The notes under the pieces were generated by a model that had not been told where the DNA came from, searched no databases, and saw only the letters and a list, made by a program, of their open reading frames with translations. Positions 1 to 10,820 of a DNA stretch of 43,211 nucleotides are shown here, piece after piece (within the stretch, counting starts at the first letter, position 1; each line of letters starts with the position of its first letter). The translations under genes were made by a program, and so were the position numbers. The stretch spans positions 14,998 through 58,208 of the forward strand of contig JAEPKX010000008.1 in assembly GCA_021375695.1 (NCBI GenBank), in the 5' to 3' direction. The stretch comes from Candidatus Igneacidithiobacillus taupoensis. Lineage in GTDB: Bacteria; Pseudomonadota; Gammaproteobacteria; Acidithiobacillales; Acidithiobacillaceae.

Positions 1-191
1 GCGGCATGCACCGGCTCACCACTGACGGCGCCATCGAGATCGACAATATGCAGGCGACGGGCGCCAGCATCCACCCAGCGGCGAGCGGTGGCGACGGGAT
101 CTTCGGAAAAAACCGTATGGTCATCCATGCGCCCTTGGCGGAGACGAACACACTGTCCACCCTTCAGGTCGATGGCCGGAATCAATAGCAT
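1..191 (-). CDS. hisA: HisA, phosphoribosylformimino-AICAR-phosphate isomerase (N-terminal part)
   Basis: This is the start of a gene that runs off the left edge. Translated from the ATG at 191 it begins [20 protein letters not shown], the usual opening of HisA, with the catalytic Asp in PAIDLKGG and a second conserved stretch (HIVDLDGA). HisA is a TIM-barrel enzyme that isomerises ProFAR to PRFAR in histidine synthesis, the step just before the HisH/HisF reaction. A purine-rich GGAGG sits a suitable distance upstream of the ATG. It follows hisH by 21 bases, the only real gap in the murA-his run. About 63 of the roughly 240 codons are present. hisF would be expected next, outside the window. 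Confidence 0.93.
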   Translation of the reverse strand, partial: MLLIPAIDLKGGQCVRLRQGRMDDHTVFSEDPVATARRWVDAGARRLHIVDLDGAVSGEPVHA

Positions 192-212
192 CGTTGCTTT
201 CCTCCCTGTTTT

Positions 213-878
213 TTAGTCGATGCCACAGCTACTACCTCCACAATCCCCATTCCATTGCAGAAAATTGCCGAGCAGGCGAAGGCCCGCAGTGCCGCTTTTT
301 TCGGGATGACACTGCAGGGCAAAGAGATTTTCGTGGGCAAGCGCGGCACAAAAAGGAAAACCGTAGTCCGTACAGGCCACCAACAGGTCGGGGTGGGCAG
401 GTTCTACATAATAGGAATGGACAAAATAAAAATGGGCGTCCTGGGGAATGCCGGCAAAAAGGGGGTGGGCCGCCAGCTGGTGCAGCTGATTCCAACCCAT
501 GTGGGGGACTTTGCGGAGGCGGCCCCCGCTATCTTGCAAGACCTCTTCGGGAAAAGGGAGAACACGGCCGGGAAGGATGGCAAGTCCCCCATGCTGGCCA
601 TGTTCCTCACTGGTTTCCATCAGGGCCTGCATGCCCAAACAAATACCGAGAAAAGGCCGATGCTGGGCTGCCATGCGCAAGAATTCGTCCAATTCCCGTT
701 CCGCAAGAGCCTGCATACAGTCCCCAAAAGCTCCGACTCCCGGAAAAATCAGGCGATCGCAGCTGGCGAGTTCGTTGGCTTTGCTGCTGACCACTGCCTT
801 GGCCCCCAGATATTCCACTGCCTTGGCCACCGAATAGAGGTTGCCCATCCCGTAGTCCACGATCCCAACGGTATTCAT
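213..878 (-). CDS. hisH: HisH, glutamine amidotransferase subunit of imidazole glycerol phosphate synthase
   Basis: A class I glutamine amidotransferase that frees ammonia from glutamine for HisF, which makes imidazole glycerol phosphate and AICAR. The nucleophile is Cys80 in GICLGMQ, and the His-Glu pair is H191/E193 in QCHPEKS. The oxyanion-loop region PGVGAF is also present. The 221-residue length is a little above the usual 200-215, with the excess at the C-terminus. Its ATG overlaps the hisB stop by 4 bases, so the two are probably translationally coupled. Confidence 0.96.
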   Translation of the reverse strand: MNTVGIVDYGMGNLYSVAKAVEYLGAKAVVSSKANELASCDRLIFPGVGAFGDCMQALAERELDEFLRMAAQHRPFLGICLGMQALMETSEEHGQHGGLAILPGRVLPFPEEVLQDSGGRLRKVPHMGWNQLHQLAAHPLFAGIPQDAHFYFVHSYYVEPAHPDLLVACTDYGFPFCAALAHENLFALQCHPEKSGTAGLRLLGNFLQWNGDCGGSSCGID

Positions 879-1471
879 TGGGACAAGGTGCCCTTGGTGC
901 TGGGGACCCTATCCCCCAGGCGGGGGTCGAATTCGACGGCCATGCGCAGGGCACGCCCGCAGGCCTTACAGAGGGTTTCGGCAATATGGTGGGCGTTGCG
1001 CCCCCGCAGATTGTCCAGATGGAGGGTGACCTGGGCGTGATTGACAAAGCCCTGGAAGAACTCCTGCAGGAGATCCACATCGAAGTCACCAATCCGGGCC
1101 CGCGGAAAGTCTACGGCATACAGGAGCCCAGGGCGGCCGGAGAGGTCCACTACCACCCGCGACAGGGCCTCATCCAGGGGTACATAGGCATGACCGTAGC
1201 GGGTCAGTCCGGCCTTGTCGCCCACTGCCTTGGCAAAGGCTTGACCCAGGGTGATGCCGATGTCCTCCACCGTATGATGGGCATCGATTTCGAGATCTCC
1301 GTGGGCCTTGATCTGCAGATCGAAAAGACCGTGCCTCGCAATTTGGTGCAGCATGTGATCGAGAAAGGGGAGTCCCGAGTGCAGGTCGGCGTGGCCGCTG
1401 CCATCCAGGCAGAGGCGGACGAAGATCTGGGTTTCCAGGGTGTCGCGGCGGACTTCGGCGATCCGACTCAT
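875..1471 (-). CDS. hisB: HisB, imidazoleglycerol-phosphate dehydratase
   Basis: Converts imidazole glycerol phosphate to imidazole acetol phosphate, a manganese-dependent dehydration. The His/Glu-rich metal motifs are visible: [12 protein letters not shown] near residue 38, [14 protein letters not shown] near 63, and a second-half HVTLH-like stretch (HAQVTLH) with GRNAHHIAE. At 198 residues it is the monofunctional form, without the N-terminal histidinol-phosphatase domain fused in enteric bacteria. A separate histidinol phosphatase must therefore exist elsewhere. It overlaps hisC upstream and hisH downstream by 4 bases each. Confidence 0.96.
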   Translation of the reverse strand: MSRIAEVRRDTLETQIFVRLCLDGSGHADLHSGLPFLDHMLHQIARHGLFDLQIKAHGDLEIDAHHTVEDIGITLGQAFAKAVGDKAGLTRYGHAYVPLDEALSRVVVDLSGRPGLLYAVDFPRARIGDFDVDLLQEFFQGFVNHAQVTLHLDNLRGRNAHHIAETLCKACGRALRMAVEFDPRLGDRVPSTKGTLSQ

Positions 1472-2538
1472 AATAGGGCTTCCAGGGCGTTCAAAAAGGC
1501 GTCATTTTCGGTGGGCGTACCCACGCTGACCCGTAGATGGTCGCCGAGACGGGGGTGTCCTGTAAAGGACTTGATGAGAATGCCCGCTTGCTTGAGACCG
1601 GTATGGATCTGTGCGGCCCGACCGGGGAGGGTGAAGAGCAAAAAGTTGGCTCGACTGGACCAGACCTTCACTCCCAGGGCGTCCAAACGCTCCCACAAGC
1701 GCTGCCGTTCGGCAACGATGGCCTGGGCCTGTTGGGCAAAGACCTCGGCATGTTGCAGGGCAAAGGCCGCACTACGTTGGGTCAGCACATTGATGTTGTA
1801 GGGCAAACGTAACTTGTCCAATTGTTCAATCCATTCTGGGGGCCCCGCGAGGTAGCCCAGGCGCAGTCCGGCCAGCCCTTCTTTGGAGAGGGTGCGCAAC
1901 AGCAGCAAGTGGGGCCAGCGGCCCAGATGCGAGGCAAAGCTTTCTCCACTGAAGGGGAAATAGGCCTCATCGATGACCACCAGACCCGGTGCGGCCGCCA
2001 CGATGGCCTCCAGACTGGCCGTCGGAATCAGCTGGCCCGAGGGGTTGTTGGGACAATCCAAAAAGACCAGCGCCGGTCGCCAGCGCTCCATGGCCGCCAG
2101 GAAAGCCTCCAGATCCAACTGGAAATCCTCATCGAGGGCAACGCTTTGATAGGGAACGCCAAGCTGGTCCGCAAGGATCCGGTACATGACAAAGCTCGGA
2201 TCGACGCCCAGGATGGGTCGTCCCGAACCGGCCACGGCGGTAATGAGGATCTGGATGAGTTCATCGGAACCATTGCCAAGCATCATTCCTAACCCTTCAG
2301 GGATCTTGCCATGGGCAGCCAGAGCCTCGTGCAGGGCGGTGGGACGGGGGTCGGGGTAGCGATGGAGCGGACTGTCGGCGAGGGTCTGGAGCCACAAGGG
2401 ACGGAGCTCGGCAGGAAGAGGATAGGGATTCTCCATGGCGTCGAGCTTGATGAGCCCGCGGCTATCGGCCACGGCGTAGGCAGCTGCCGACAGGACGCTG
2501 GGACGCAGGAGGCTTGCTGCTAAGTCGTGGGAGCTCAT
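1468..2538 (-). CDS. hisC: HisC, histidinol-phosphate aminotransferase
   Basis: A PLP-dependent fold-type I aminotransferase that transfers the amino group from glutamate to imidazole acetol phosphate. The PLP-binding lysine is K219 in [15 protein letters not shown]. The Asn-Pro motif CPNNPSG (about 162-168) and the cofactor Asp in [10 protein letters not shown] (about 187-196) are also present. The 356-residue length is normal. It overlaps hisD and hisB by 4 bases each. Placement inside the his run makes HisC a better call than a paralogous aromatic or cobalamin-pathway aminotransferase. Confidence 0.95.
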   Translation of the reverse strand: MSSHDLAASLLRPSVLSAAAYAVADSRGLIKLDAMENPYPLPAELRPLWLQTLADSPLHRYPDPRPTALHEALAAHGKIPEGLGMMLGNGSDELIQILITAVAGSGRPILGVDPSFVMYRILADQLGVPYQSVALDEDFQLDLEAFLAAMERWRPALVFLDCPNNPSGQLIPTASLEAIVAAAPGLVVIDEAYFPFSGESFASHLGRWPHLLLLRTLSKEGLAGLRLGYLAGPPEWIEQLDKLRLPYNINVLTQRSAAFALQHAEVFAQQAQAIVAERQRLWERLDALGVKVWSSRANFLLFTLPGRAAQIHTGLKQAGILIKSFTGHPRLGDHLRVSVGTPTENDAFLNALEALL

Positions 2539-3823
2539 GACTGGGTACGGGCTGCGGCCGAGCGGGCGTGGGCAGTCAGCCCTTCCGCTTCGGCTAGGCT
2601 TTTGGCCAAGCGTCCAAGCCGCTTTGCCCCCGGAGGACTGGCTTCGATGAGACTGCTGCGTTTAATGAAGTCATAGACTCCCAGTGGCGAGGAAAACCGC
2701 GCACTACCACCGGTAGGAAGCACGTGGTTGGGACCAGCGACGTAGTCCCCCAGGGCTTCGCAAGTGTATTTGCCAAGGAAGATAGCCCCGGCATTGTGGA
2801 TCTTGGGCAGGAGCTCACGGGGGTTGGCAACGGCCAGTTCCAGGTGTTCTGGGGCAATGGCATTGGCAAGCTGACAGGCCTCTTCGGCATCCCGGGCCAG
2901 AATCAGGGCGCCCCGATGTTGCCAACTGGCGCGGGCTATGGGTGCCCGGTCCAGTTCCGTGAGGGCCACTTCCACCGCCTGGGCGACGGCCTCGAGATGG
3001 GCTTCATCCCAGCCAATCAAGATGCTTTGGGCAATTTCATCATGCTCGGCCTGGGACAGGAGATCCCAGGCGAGCCATGGAGCAGGCGCAGAGCCATCGC
3101 TCAAGACCAGGATTTCGCTGGGTCCTGCGATCATATCGATGCCCACCTTGCCAAAGACCATCCGTTTGGCCGTAGCCACATAAATATTGCCCGGACCGAC
3201 AATCTTGTCCACGGCGGGGACCAGCTCCGTACCATAGGCCAGGGCGGCAACTGCCTGGGCACCGCCAATGCGAAAAATTCGATCCACACCGGCAATGGCA
3301 GCGGCAGCCAGAACCCATGGGTTGATTTCGCCCTTGGGAGTAGGCACGGTCATGATGATCTCCCTTACTCCGGCCACTTTGGCAGGTACGGCATTCATCA
3401 GTACCGAGCTCGGGTAGGCTGCCTTGCCACCGGGCACATAGATCCCGACCCGATCCAAAGGCAGAATCCGTTGGCCAAGGCGCGTTCCATCGGGCTCCTG
3501 GATTTCCCAGGACTCGGTAATTTGATGCTGATGATATTTTTGGATGCGCGCTGCTGCCTCGCCGAGCGCCTCCCGATGGTCGGTAGAAAGTCCGTGGAGG
3601 GCCTCGTCCCATCGGCTACGAGGAATTTCCAGGTCATGAGGATGGGTCAGGGCAAGCCCGTCAAAGCGGGCGGTAAAATCCAGCAGTGCGGCATCGCCGC
3701 GGGTTTGCACCTGGTGGAGAATATCCCGTACCCGGCTCTCGACCTCGGCATCGCCGCTGGCCTCCCAGCCATGCAGGGAACGAAATTTTTCCAGGAAATC
3801 CGGATCTCGGGTATGCAGACGCT

Positions 3824-3827
<4 letters not shown>
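2535..3827 (-). CDS. hisD: HisD, histidinol dehydrogenase
   Basis: A zinc enzyme that oxidises histidinol to histidine in two NAD-dependent steps, the last reactions of the pathway. Family signatures include the [20 protein letters not shown] stretch, the catalytic Glu-His in [14 protein letters not shown], the [11 protein letters not shown] region and the C-terminal [20 protein letters not shown] with its zinc-binding His. The 430-residue length is typical. The ATG at 3827 overlaps the hisG stop by 4 bases. Confidence 0.97.
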
Positions 3828-5748
<1,921 letters not shown>

Positions 5749-6069
5749 TCAGCCTTGGGCCTTGGCAACCAGTTTCTGCAGCTCACCTTGTTGGAACAGG
5801 TCTGCCATGATATCGGCGCCGCCCACAAATTGGCCATTGATGTAGAGCTGGGGAATGGTTGGCCAGTTGGAAAACTTTTTGATTCCATCACGGATTTGCG
5901 GGTCGGCCAGGACGTCAACAGTGAAAAGCTCCTTTACGCCTGCCTGCTGCAACAACTGGATGGCCCGGGCAGAAAAGCCGCATTGGGGTGCTCGGGGAGT
6001 GCCTTTCATGTAGAGAGCAATGGGGTGTTTTTGCACTTGATCGCGAATAATGTCTTGAATGTCAGTCAT
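5749..6069 (-). CDS. grxD: Monothiol glutaredoxin, Grx4/GrxD type
   Basis: A 106-residue monothiol glutaredoxin with the CGFS active site at residues 30-33 (APQCGFSARA), preceded by the family KGTPRAPQ stretch. The glutathione-binding WPTIPQLY and the following GG(A)DI are also present. CGFS glutaredoxins bind and pass on a [2Fe-2S] cluster, often as heterodimers with BolA-family proteins. A BolA-family gene starts 33 bases upstream, which supports a paired function in Fe-S or iron handling. A GTGG-rich stretch precedes the ATG. Confidence 0.95.
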   Translation of the reverse strand: MTDIQDIIRDQVQKHPIALYMKGTPRAPQCGFSARAIQLLQQAGVKELFTVDVLADPQIRDGIKKFSNWPTIPQLYINGQFVGGADIMADLFQQGELQKLVAKAQG

Positions 6070-6102
6070 GATCCACCTCGTGACACTGGGGGTGAGAAAA
6101 CC

Positions 6103-6345
6103 TCAGTTCTGCAGTTTCGACTCGGATGGAGTCAAGGTGCGGAGCTGAAGGGCATGAATTTCGTCGCGCATCCGGTCTCCCAGACAGGCATAGACCAATT
6201 GATGGCGCTGGACGAGAGACTTGCCGGCAAATTGCTCGGCAATGACGATGGCCTCAAAGTGGGCACCATCGTCTCCCAGGACCTGTACTTTGGCGTTGGG
6301 GATTCCTTGTTCGATGAGTTGGCGAATGGTTTGTGCTTGCATCAT
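6103..6345 (-). CDS. ibaG: BolA-family protein, IbaG/YrbA type
   Basis: An 80-residue BolA-like protein. The C-terminal helix-turn region around LVQRHQLVYACLGDRMRDEIHAL and the GDDGAHFEAIVIAEQF core match the short IbaG branch, which lies next to murA in many proteobacteria. The His in HFEAIV and the one near RHQLVY are the usual cluster ligands when paired with a monothiol glutaredoxin, and that partner is encoded directly downstream. The start could be 6345 or the next Met codon at 6342. I saw no strong ribosome-binding site for either. Confidence 0.9.
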   Translation of the reverse strand: MMQAQTIRQLIEQGIPNAKVQVLGDDGAHFEAIVIAEQFAGKSLVQRHQLVYACLGDRMRDEIHALQLRTLTPSESKLQN

Positions 6346-6381
6346 AGGACTATGTTACCGGAAAAAAGTACATTTGTGACC

Positions 6382-7224
6382 TCAAGGGCGCAACTTGTAT
6401 CCCTGTTGCAAGAGACGCCATGCCCAGAAGGCGCTGAACAGGAAAAAGGCCGTAGCAACCGCGAGGCTGAGGAGGATGGATTCATCTGCTTTGCCAAAGA
6501 AGCCATAGCGAAAGCCGTCGACAATGTAGAAAAAGGGGTTGACCAGGGAGAGTTGCCGCCAGATCCCAGGCAGGCTGGCCACCGAGTAGAAGACCCCCGC
6601 CAAAAAAGTGAGCGGCATGATCAGAAAATTTTGAAAACCGGCAATCTGGTCAAACTTCTCTGCCCATAGCCCAGCAATGATTCCCAGTGCCCCCATGCCA
6701 CCTGCACCGAGAAGGGTAAAGAGCAAAATCCACCAGGGATGCGCAATGGGGAGCCGGAGAAAGAGTATGGCCAGGAGGAGGATGGCAAGGCCGACCACGG
6801 CACCACGGACTATGGATGCGGCAGTCATGGCCAGAAAGATTTCCAGTGGGCGAAGGGGGCTCAACAAGAGAAAGATGATATTCCCGGTGACCTTGGCCTG
6901 AATCAGGCTGGAAGAGCTGTTGGCAAAGGCATTCTGGAGTACGGACATCATCATCAGACCAGGGACGATGAAGGCCATATAACTCACCCCAGGATAGATT
7001 TGGGTATGGTTACCCATGGCATGACCAAAGACCAACAGGTAGAGGAGGGTGGTCACCAAGGGGGCGGCAACGGTCTGCAACCAGACCCGGGTAAAGCGCA
7101 GGACTTCCTTGCGAAAGAGTGTCCACACGGGTACCCAAGCAAAAGACGGTAAGGAGGGTTGCGTCGCTGGCTTCGCAGCGCCGCTTCGGTGTCCTGGGAG
7201 AGCGGTTGGGAACTGGTCAGACAT
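6382..7224 (-). CDS. ABC-2 type transporter permease (YadH/NodJ-like), no ATPase gene beside it
   Basis: A 280-residue integral membrane protein with six hydrophobic segments. The ABC-2 signature region (FQNFLIMPLTFLAGVFYSVASLPG) and the N-terminal cytoplasmic VWTLFRKEVLRFTR are those of the NodJ/YadH group. The start is taken as ATG 7224 (MSDQFPTALPG), because an upstream extension of the frame would lie inside surA. This gives an 8-base overlap with the surA stop. Such permeases need an ATP-binding partner, and in beta-proteobacterial relatives the ATPase gene lies immediately upstream of the permease-bolA-murA run. Here surA occupies that place. The substrate is unknown; envelope lipid or polysaccharide is plausible from context only. 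Confidence 0.88.
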   Translation of the reverse strand: MSDQFPTALPGHRSGAAKPATQPSLPSFAWVPVWTLFRKEVLRFTRVWLQTVAAPLVTTLLYLLVFGHAMGNHTQIYPGVSYMAFIVPGLMMMSVLQNAFANSSSSLIQAKVTGNIIFLLLSPLRPLEIFLAMTAASIVRGAVVGLAILLLAILFLRLPIAHPWWILLFTLLGAGGMGALGIIAGLWAEKFDQIAGFQNFLIMPLTFLAGVFYSVASLPGIWRQLSLVNPFFYIVDGFRYGFFGKADESILLSLAVATAFFLFSAFWAWRLLQQGYKLRP

Positions 7225-8626
7225 CCTGACTACGAAGACTGGGGTCGAGAATCTTGACATAGGCCCCATCGCGGATCCGCCGCTGCCATTCCGCCAGGCG
7301 TTCGCGGGCAATGCGATTGAACAGTTGCATGCGCGCCACGGATTCCATTTGCGCGTCGTCCAGCGGGGCCTGCCGCTGGCCCTGGGATTGCAGGATGTAG
7401 ATATCCCCACCCACTTGAACAGGGCTGCTGACATTGCCTGGCTGCAGACTCAACAGGGTACGTTCCAGCAAGTCTGGCAGGACCCCTGGGCCCACCCAGC
7501 CCAATTCGCCACCTTTCGTGGCGGTACTTGGATCCTGGCTATAGCGCCTGGCCAAATCGCTGAAACTGACCCCTGCTTGCAAGGACCTTTCAATATCTTC
7601 GGCTTGCGATTGGGCCACCTGCTCTTGCAGTCCCTTTCCTGCATGCAGCACGATCATGGCAGCCTTGACCTCGGTCACGGTGGGAGTTTCGTGTCTGGTG
7701 TCAAGAAGCTTGAAGATGTAAAAGCCGGTGGGACCCGGAATGACCGGGCTGATCTGGCCGGGCTTGAGCTTCAGCAAGATCTGACTCACAGCGCTCGGCA
7801 GCTCGGCTGCCTTCACCCAGCCCAGCCGGCCTCCCTGGAGCGCATCCTGGGCAGCACTGACTTCCGTAGCCAGGCGACTGAAGCTTGCACCTTCTTCCAG
7901 CTTTTCATGAACTTGCTGGGCGGCGCGGCGGACCTCGGTTACGGCCTCAGGACTCGGATCAGCAGGGAGGGGCAGAAAGATCTGCTGCAGCTCAAAACTA
8001 ACCCCAGCGATTTCTTTCAGCTGATGGGCAAAGGTTTTGATCTCGTCCTTGTCCAGGTGGATCCGGCCCTCCACCTCCTGTTGCTGGAGACGATCCACCA
8101 GAATCCGGTCTTTCAGGGTATCAACGAACTGTTCCCAGGACTCGCCTTGTTGACTCAAGGCTTGCCGAAGTTGGTCGGGAGTGAGGTTGTTGGCTTGGGC
8201 AATGTTGGCGATGGCCTGATCCAGCGTTCCTTGATCTACCTCCAGTCCCAGGCGTCTGGCCATTTGCAACTCGACATCTTGCAGGATCATCTGCTGCAGA
8301 ACCTGCCGGCGGAGCACGGAATCGGACGGCAGCTGGCCAGGATTCTGCTTTTCCAACTGGGCCTTGATGGCATCGACGCGCTGGGATAGTTGCAAAGAGG
8401 TAATGATTTGATCGTTGACCACTGCCACGACCTTGTCGAGGTAGTCAAGATTGTCTGGGGGTGGCGTGTTTGCAGGAGCAACGGCAGACCGTTCGGAATA
8501 GACCTGGCTTCTGGCCTTGGGGGACGGGGCAAGGAGGGAGTCCCGGTTGAGGAACGGGGTAGCGGCAAGGCTGTTACCGGCAAAGGTTGCCAACAGCAAG
8601 GCAATGATCAGGCGAATGCGGGGCAT
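7217..8626 (-). CDS. surA: SurA, periplasmic peptidyl-prolyl isomerase and porin chaperone
   Basis: A 469-residue secreted chaperone that delivers unfolded outer-membrane proteins, LptD among them, to the BAM complex. The signal peptide is MPRIRLIIALLLATFAGNSLAA. The N-terminal SurA domain follows (DKVVAVVNDQIITSLQL, about residues 64-80), then two parvulin domains at about 211-310 (LQQIFLP...GGRLGWV) and 322-425 (GGELGWVGPG). The start at 8626 is chosen for the signal peptide; a longer reading frame upstream belongs to the lptD shadow. Its ATG shares one base with the lptD stop, so chaperone and client are made together. Confidence 0.95.
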   Translation of the reverse strand: MPRIRLIIALLLATFAGNSLAATPFLNRDSLLAPSPKARSQVYSERSAVAPANTPPPDNLDYLDKVVAVVNDQIITSLQLSQRVDAIKAQLEKQNPGQLPSDSVLRRQVLQQMILQDVELQMARRLGLEVDQGTLDQAIANIAQANNLTPDQLRQALSQQGESWEQFVDTLKDRILVDRLQQQEVEGRIHLDKDEIKTFAHQLKEIAGVSFELQQIFLPLPADPSPEAVTEVRRAAQQVHEKLEEGASFSRLATEVSAAQDALQGGRLGWVKAAELPSAVSQILLKLKPGQISPVIPGPTGFYIFKLLDTRHETPTVTEVKAAMIVLHAGKGLQEQVAQSQAEDIERSLQAGVSFSDLARRYSQDPSTATKGGELGWVGPGVLPDLLERTLLSLQPGNVSSPVQVGGDIYILQSQGQRQAPLDDAQMESVARMQLFNRIARERLAEWQRRIRDGAYVKILDPSLRSQDV

Positions 8627-10767
8627 CAGAACTCCATGCTGGCACCGGGCACATACTGATCCAGGAATCCACGAGAATTCCCGATACTGGTCAGCCCCCG
8701 AAGCACAATTTCCAGATAGACGGCGTTGTTGGTTTGACCACCCAAAAGAATTTGATGGAAAACCACGAACTGGGCCGTCCAGCAACCGCCATCATAGCCG
8801 ATCCCCAAGAGCTGCTCCAGAGGCTTGTCATTTTGCAGATCATATTGGTAGCTACCTAGGAATCGCCACTGGCGACCAATGGGAACTGCTGCGGATACTC
8901 CGGTCTGATGGACGAAAGCATGGGTGTAGCGGTAATCGAGATTCAATACCGTGCCGTGGGGAGCCAACCATTGGGCACGGAAATCCATCCGCTCCAGATG
9001 CTTCCAGTCCGCATTGGTCTCTGCGCTCGTCAGAAGGTTCAAAGTGGGCAGAGGGGCATATTGGGCTTGCCAAAAATAGTCGGAGCGGGCGTTCTGGGAA
9101 ACGATATCGCCAGCCAGGTTGATCTGTTTGCTGTTGAAATACTGGATTTGCCCAATGGCAGCACTCCATAATTGTCGGCTGCTGGCGGTGTATCCGGTAC
9201 CTTGGAATCCGTAAGCCAGTTGGTTGGCGGCATTGATGCGGTCGCTGCCATCATAGCGGCTATTGTCGGTGAAGATGCTGGGAAAATTCTGAAAGGGTTG
9301 GCTCGTGTCGAAGAGCGGAATTTGATTCTGGGCCTGCAAAGGGATGTACAGATATTTGAAAAGGGGTTGCAGGACGATGCTGCTGCCATCGCTACCGAAG
9401 CGCACAAAATTCAAACCTCCTTTGAGGCTTAGAGCCGGGAGACTGCGATTGATGGAGCGGGCATAGGAAGGTCCATTGCGCTGGATCTGATAGTGGCTGT
9501 AGTACAGTCGGGCCTGCGGTTCCAGAAAACCCCACGCCCGACTCCATTTCCAGCCAAGGGTTGGGGTGAGATCCAGACGCTGACCAATGGGTCCGGTACT
9601 GGCATAGAAGTAATTGAAATTGCTGCGCCAGGCAAAGTATCCAGAGTCAGCCAGGCGCCAATACCCATTGGCATAGACATAGGGTAACTGCGCGTAGGGT
9701 GCCGACCCTCCCTGGGCCAGTTCTTGATAATCCTGTAGTGCCACCCCAGCGTTCAGGTTGTTGCTGCCATAGCTAATGGTGGCCGTCGAAGTCAGATAAG
9801 GCGCATTGCCCACCCCACCCAGATATCCCCCGTTGAATTGGGTCACCCCCGCCAGGTCGGCAAGAAAGTTGCGATAACTGACGCGATTGAGATTGACATT
9901 CAGTTGCAAACCGTCTCCCAGATTTTGCTGGTGTTGCCAGGAAATGGCCCAAACCGTACTGTCGGTGAGTTTGTCGTTGGGGAGCAGATCGAGTAACAAG
10001 GTCCCCGAATAACGGGGCTCCAGATAGCGAAATTGGTTCTGGAGGAGGACCCCGCGTTTGCTCAAGCCCTCCACCGTGAGGGTGTCATCGAGATTGCTGG
10101 CGATATCGAAATAGTACGGCACGCCCAGAGTTAGGCCATTGATGGTCGAGCTCCCCAGGGTTGGTGGTAAGAATCCCGAATGGCGCGCCAAGGGAAAATT
10201 AAGGTAAGGCAACCACAAGACCGGCAGCCCAAACACATCCAAGGTCGTATTGCGGGTAGTGATATATTGATCGTTCTGATTCAGGTCCAGCTGCTGGCTC
10301 CACAGCTGCCAGGCGGGAATTCGTCCATGGCAGGTCGTGTAGCATGCCTCGTTGAGTCGATATCTTCCCTTGCCGAGTTCTTGCCCTTGCAGGGCATGGC
10401 CGTGACCGTCTTGGCTGGGCAGCACATAGCGAGGGGCAAAGACAATACCCTGATTGGCGCGCACTTTGAGCTTGGCCTTGGGGGCATTGGTGACTAGGCC
10501 AGGACTGACCAGATGGACATGGCCCTGGGCAATGATCTCGTCACTGTTTTGATCGTAGTGCGCCGAATCGGCATAGAGCTTGCGATCGCCATAGAGGACC
10601 TCCACATGCCCTGTTGCTGTCCAGTGGCCACTCCCGATGCCATGGATCTGGTCGGCATAGAGGGTGACTGGACCGTCATTGGCGTGTGCCAGGGTGGGCA
10701 GGGCACAGAACAGTGCCATAACTACGGTCAAGGTCCGTGCGTGCATGGGGCAAGGGCCAGCGGCCAT
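8626..10767 (-). CDS. lptD: LptD, LPS-assembly outer membrane protein
   Basis: The outer-membrane barrel that inserts LPS into the outer leaflet. After a signal peptide ending ALPTLAHA come an OstA/LptA-like beta-jellyroll (VTLYADQIHGIGSGHW onward) and a long C-terminal beta-barrel ending in an aromatic residue (SMEF). The mature protein has only three cysteines: a CYTTC pair after the jellyroll and one in YDGGCW. E. coli uses four in two disulfides. The start is uncertain. ATG 10767 has an AGGA 8 bases upstream; ATG 10746 gives the neatest signal peptide but has no Shine-Dalgarno; GTG 10809 is also open. The frame is certain. Confidence 0.94.
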   Translation of the reverse strand: MAAGPCPMHARTLTVVMALFCALPTLAHANDGPVTLYADQIHGIGSGHWTATGHVEVLYGDRKLYADSAHYDQNSDEIIAQGHVHLVSPGLVTNAPKAKLKVRANQGIVFAPRYVLPSQDGHGHALQGQELGKGRYRLNEACYTTCHGRIPAWQLWSQQLDLNQNDQYITTRNTTLDVFGLPVLWLPYLNFPLARHSGFLPPTLGSSTINGLTLGVPYYFDIASNLDDTLTVEGLSKRGVLLQNQFRYLEPRYSGTLLLDLLPNDKLTDSTVWAISWQHQQNLGDGLQLNVNLNRVSYRNFLADLAGVTQFNGGYLGGVGNAPYLTSTATISYGSNNLNAGVALQDYQELAQGGSAPYAQLPYVYANGYWRLADSGYFAWRSNFNYFYASTGPIGQRLDLTPTLGWKWSRAWGFLEPQARLYYSHYQIQRNGPSYARSINRSLPALSLKGGLNFVRFGSDGSSIVLQPLFKYLYIPLQAQNQIPLFDTSQPFQNFPSIFTDNSRYDGSDRINAANQLAYGFQGTGYTASSRQLWSAAIGQIQYFNSKQINLAGDIVSQNARSDYFWQAQYAPLPTLNLLTSAETNADWKHLERMDFRAQWLAPHGTVLNLDYRYTHAFVHQTGVSAAVPIGRQWRFLGSYQYDLQNDKPLEQLLGIGYDGGCWTAQFVVFHQILLGGQTNNAVYLEIVLRGLTSIGNSRGFLDQYVPGASMEF

Positions 10768-10820
10768 CCTGTGCATCCTGGGGCTAGGCATAGACCCGTA
10801 AAATCGCACAGAATGTGCTA

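Noticed and set aside
7049-8389. 446-codon plus-strand frame
   Set aside because: Antisense to surA, which has intact signal peptide and parvulin domains; no domain in the shadow.
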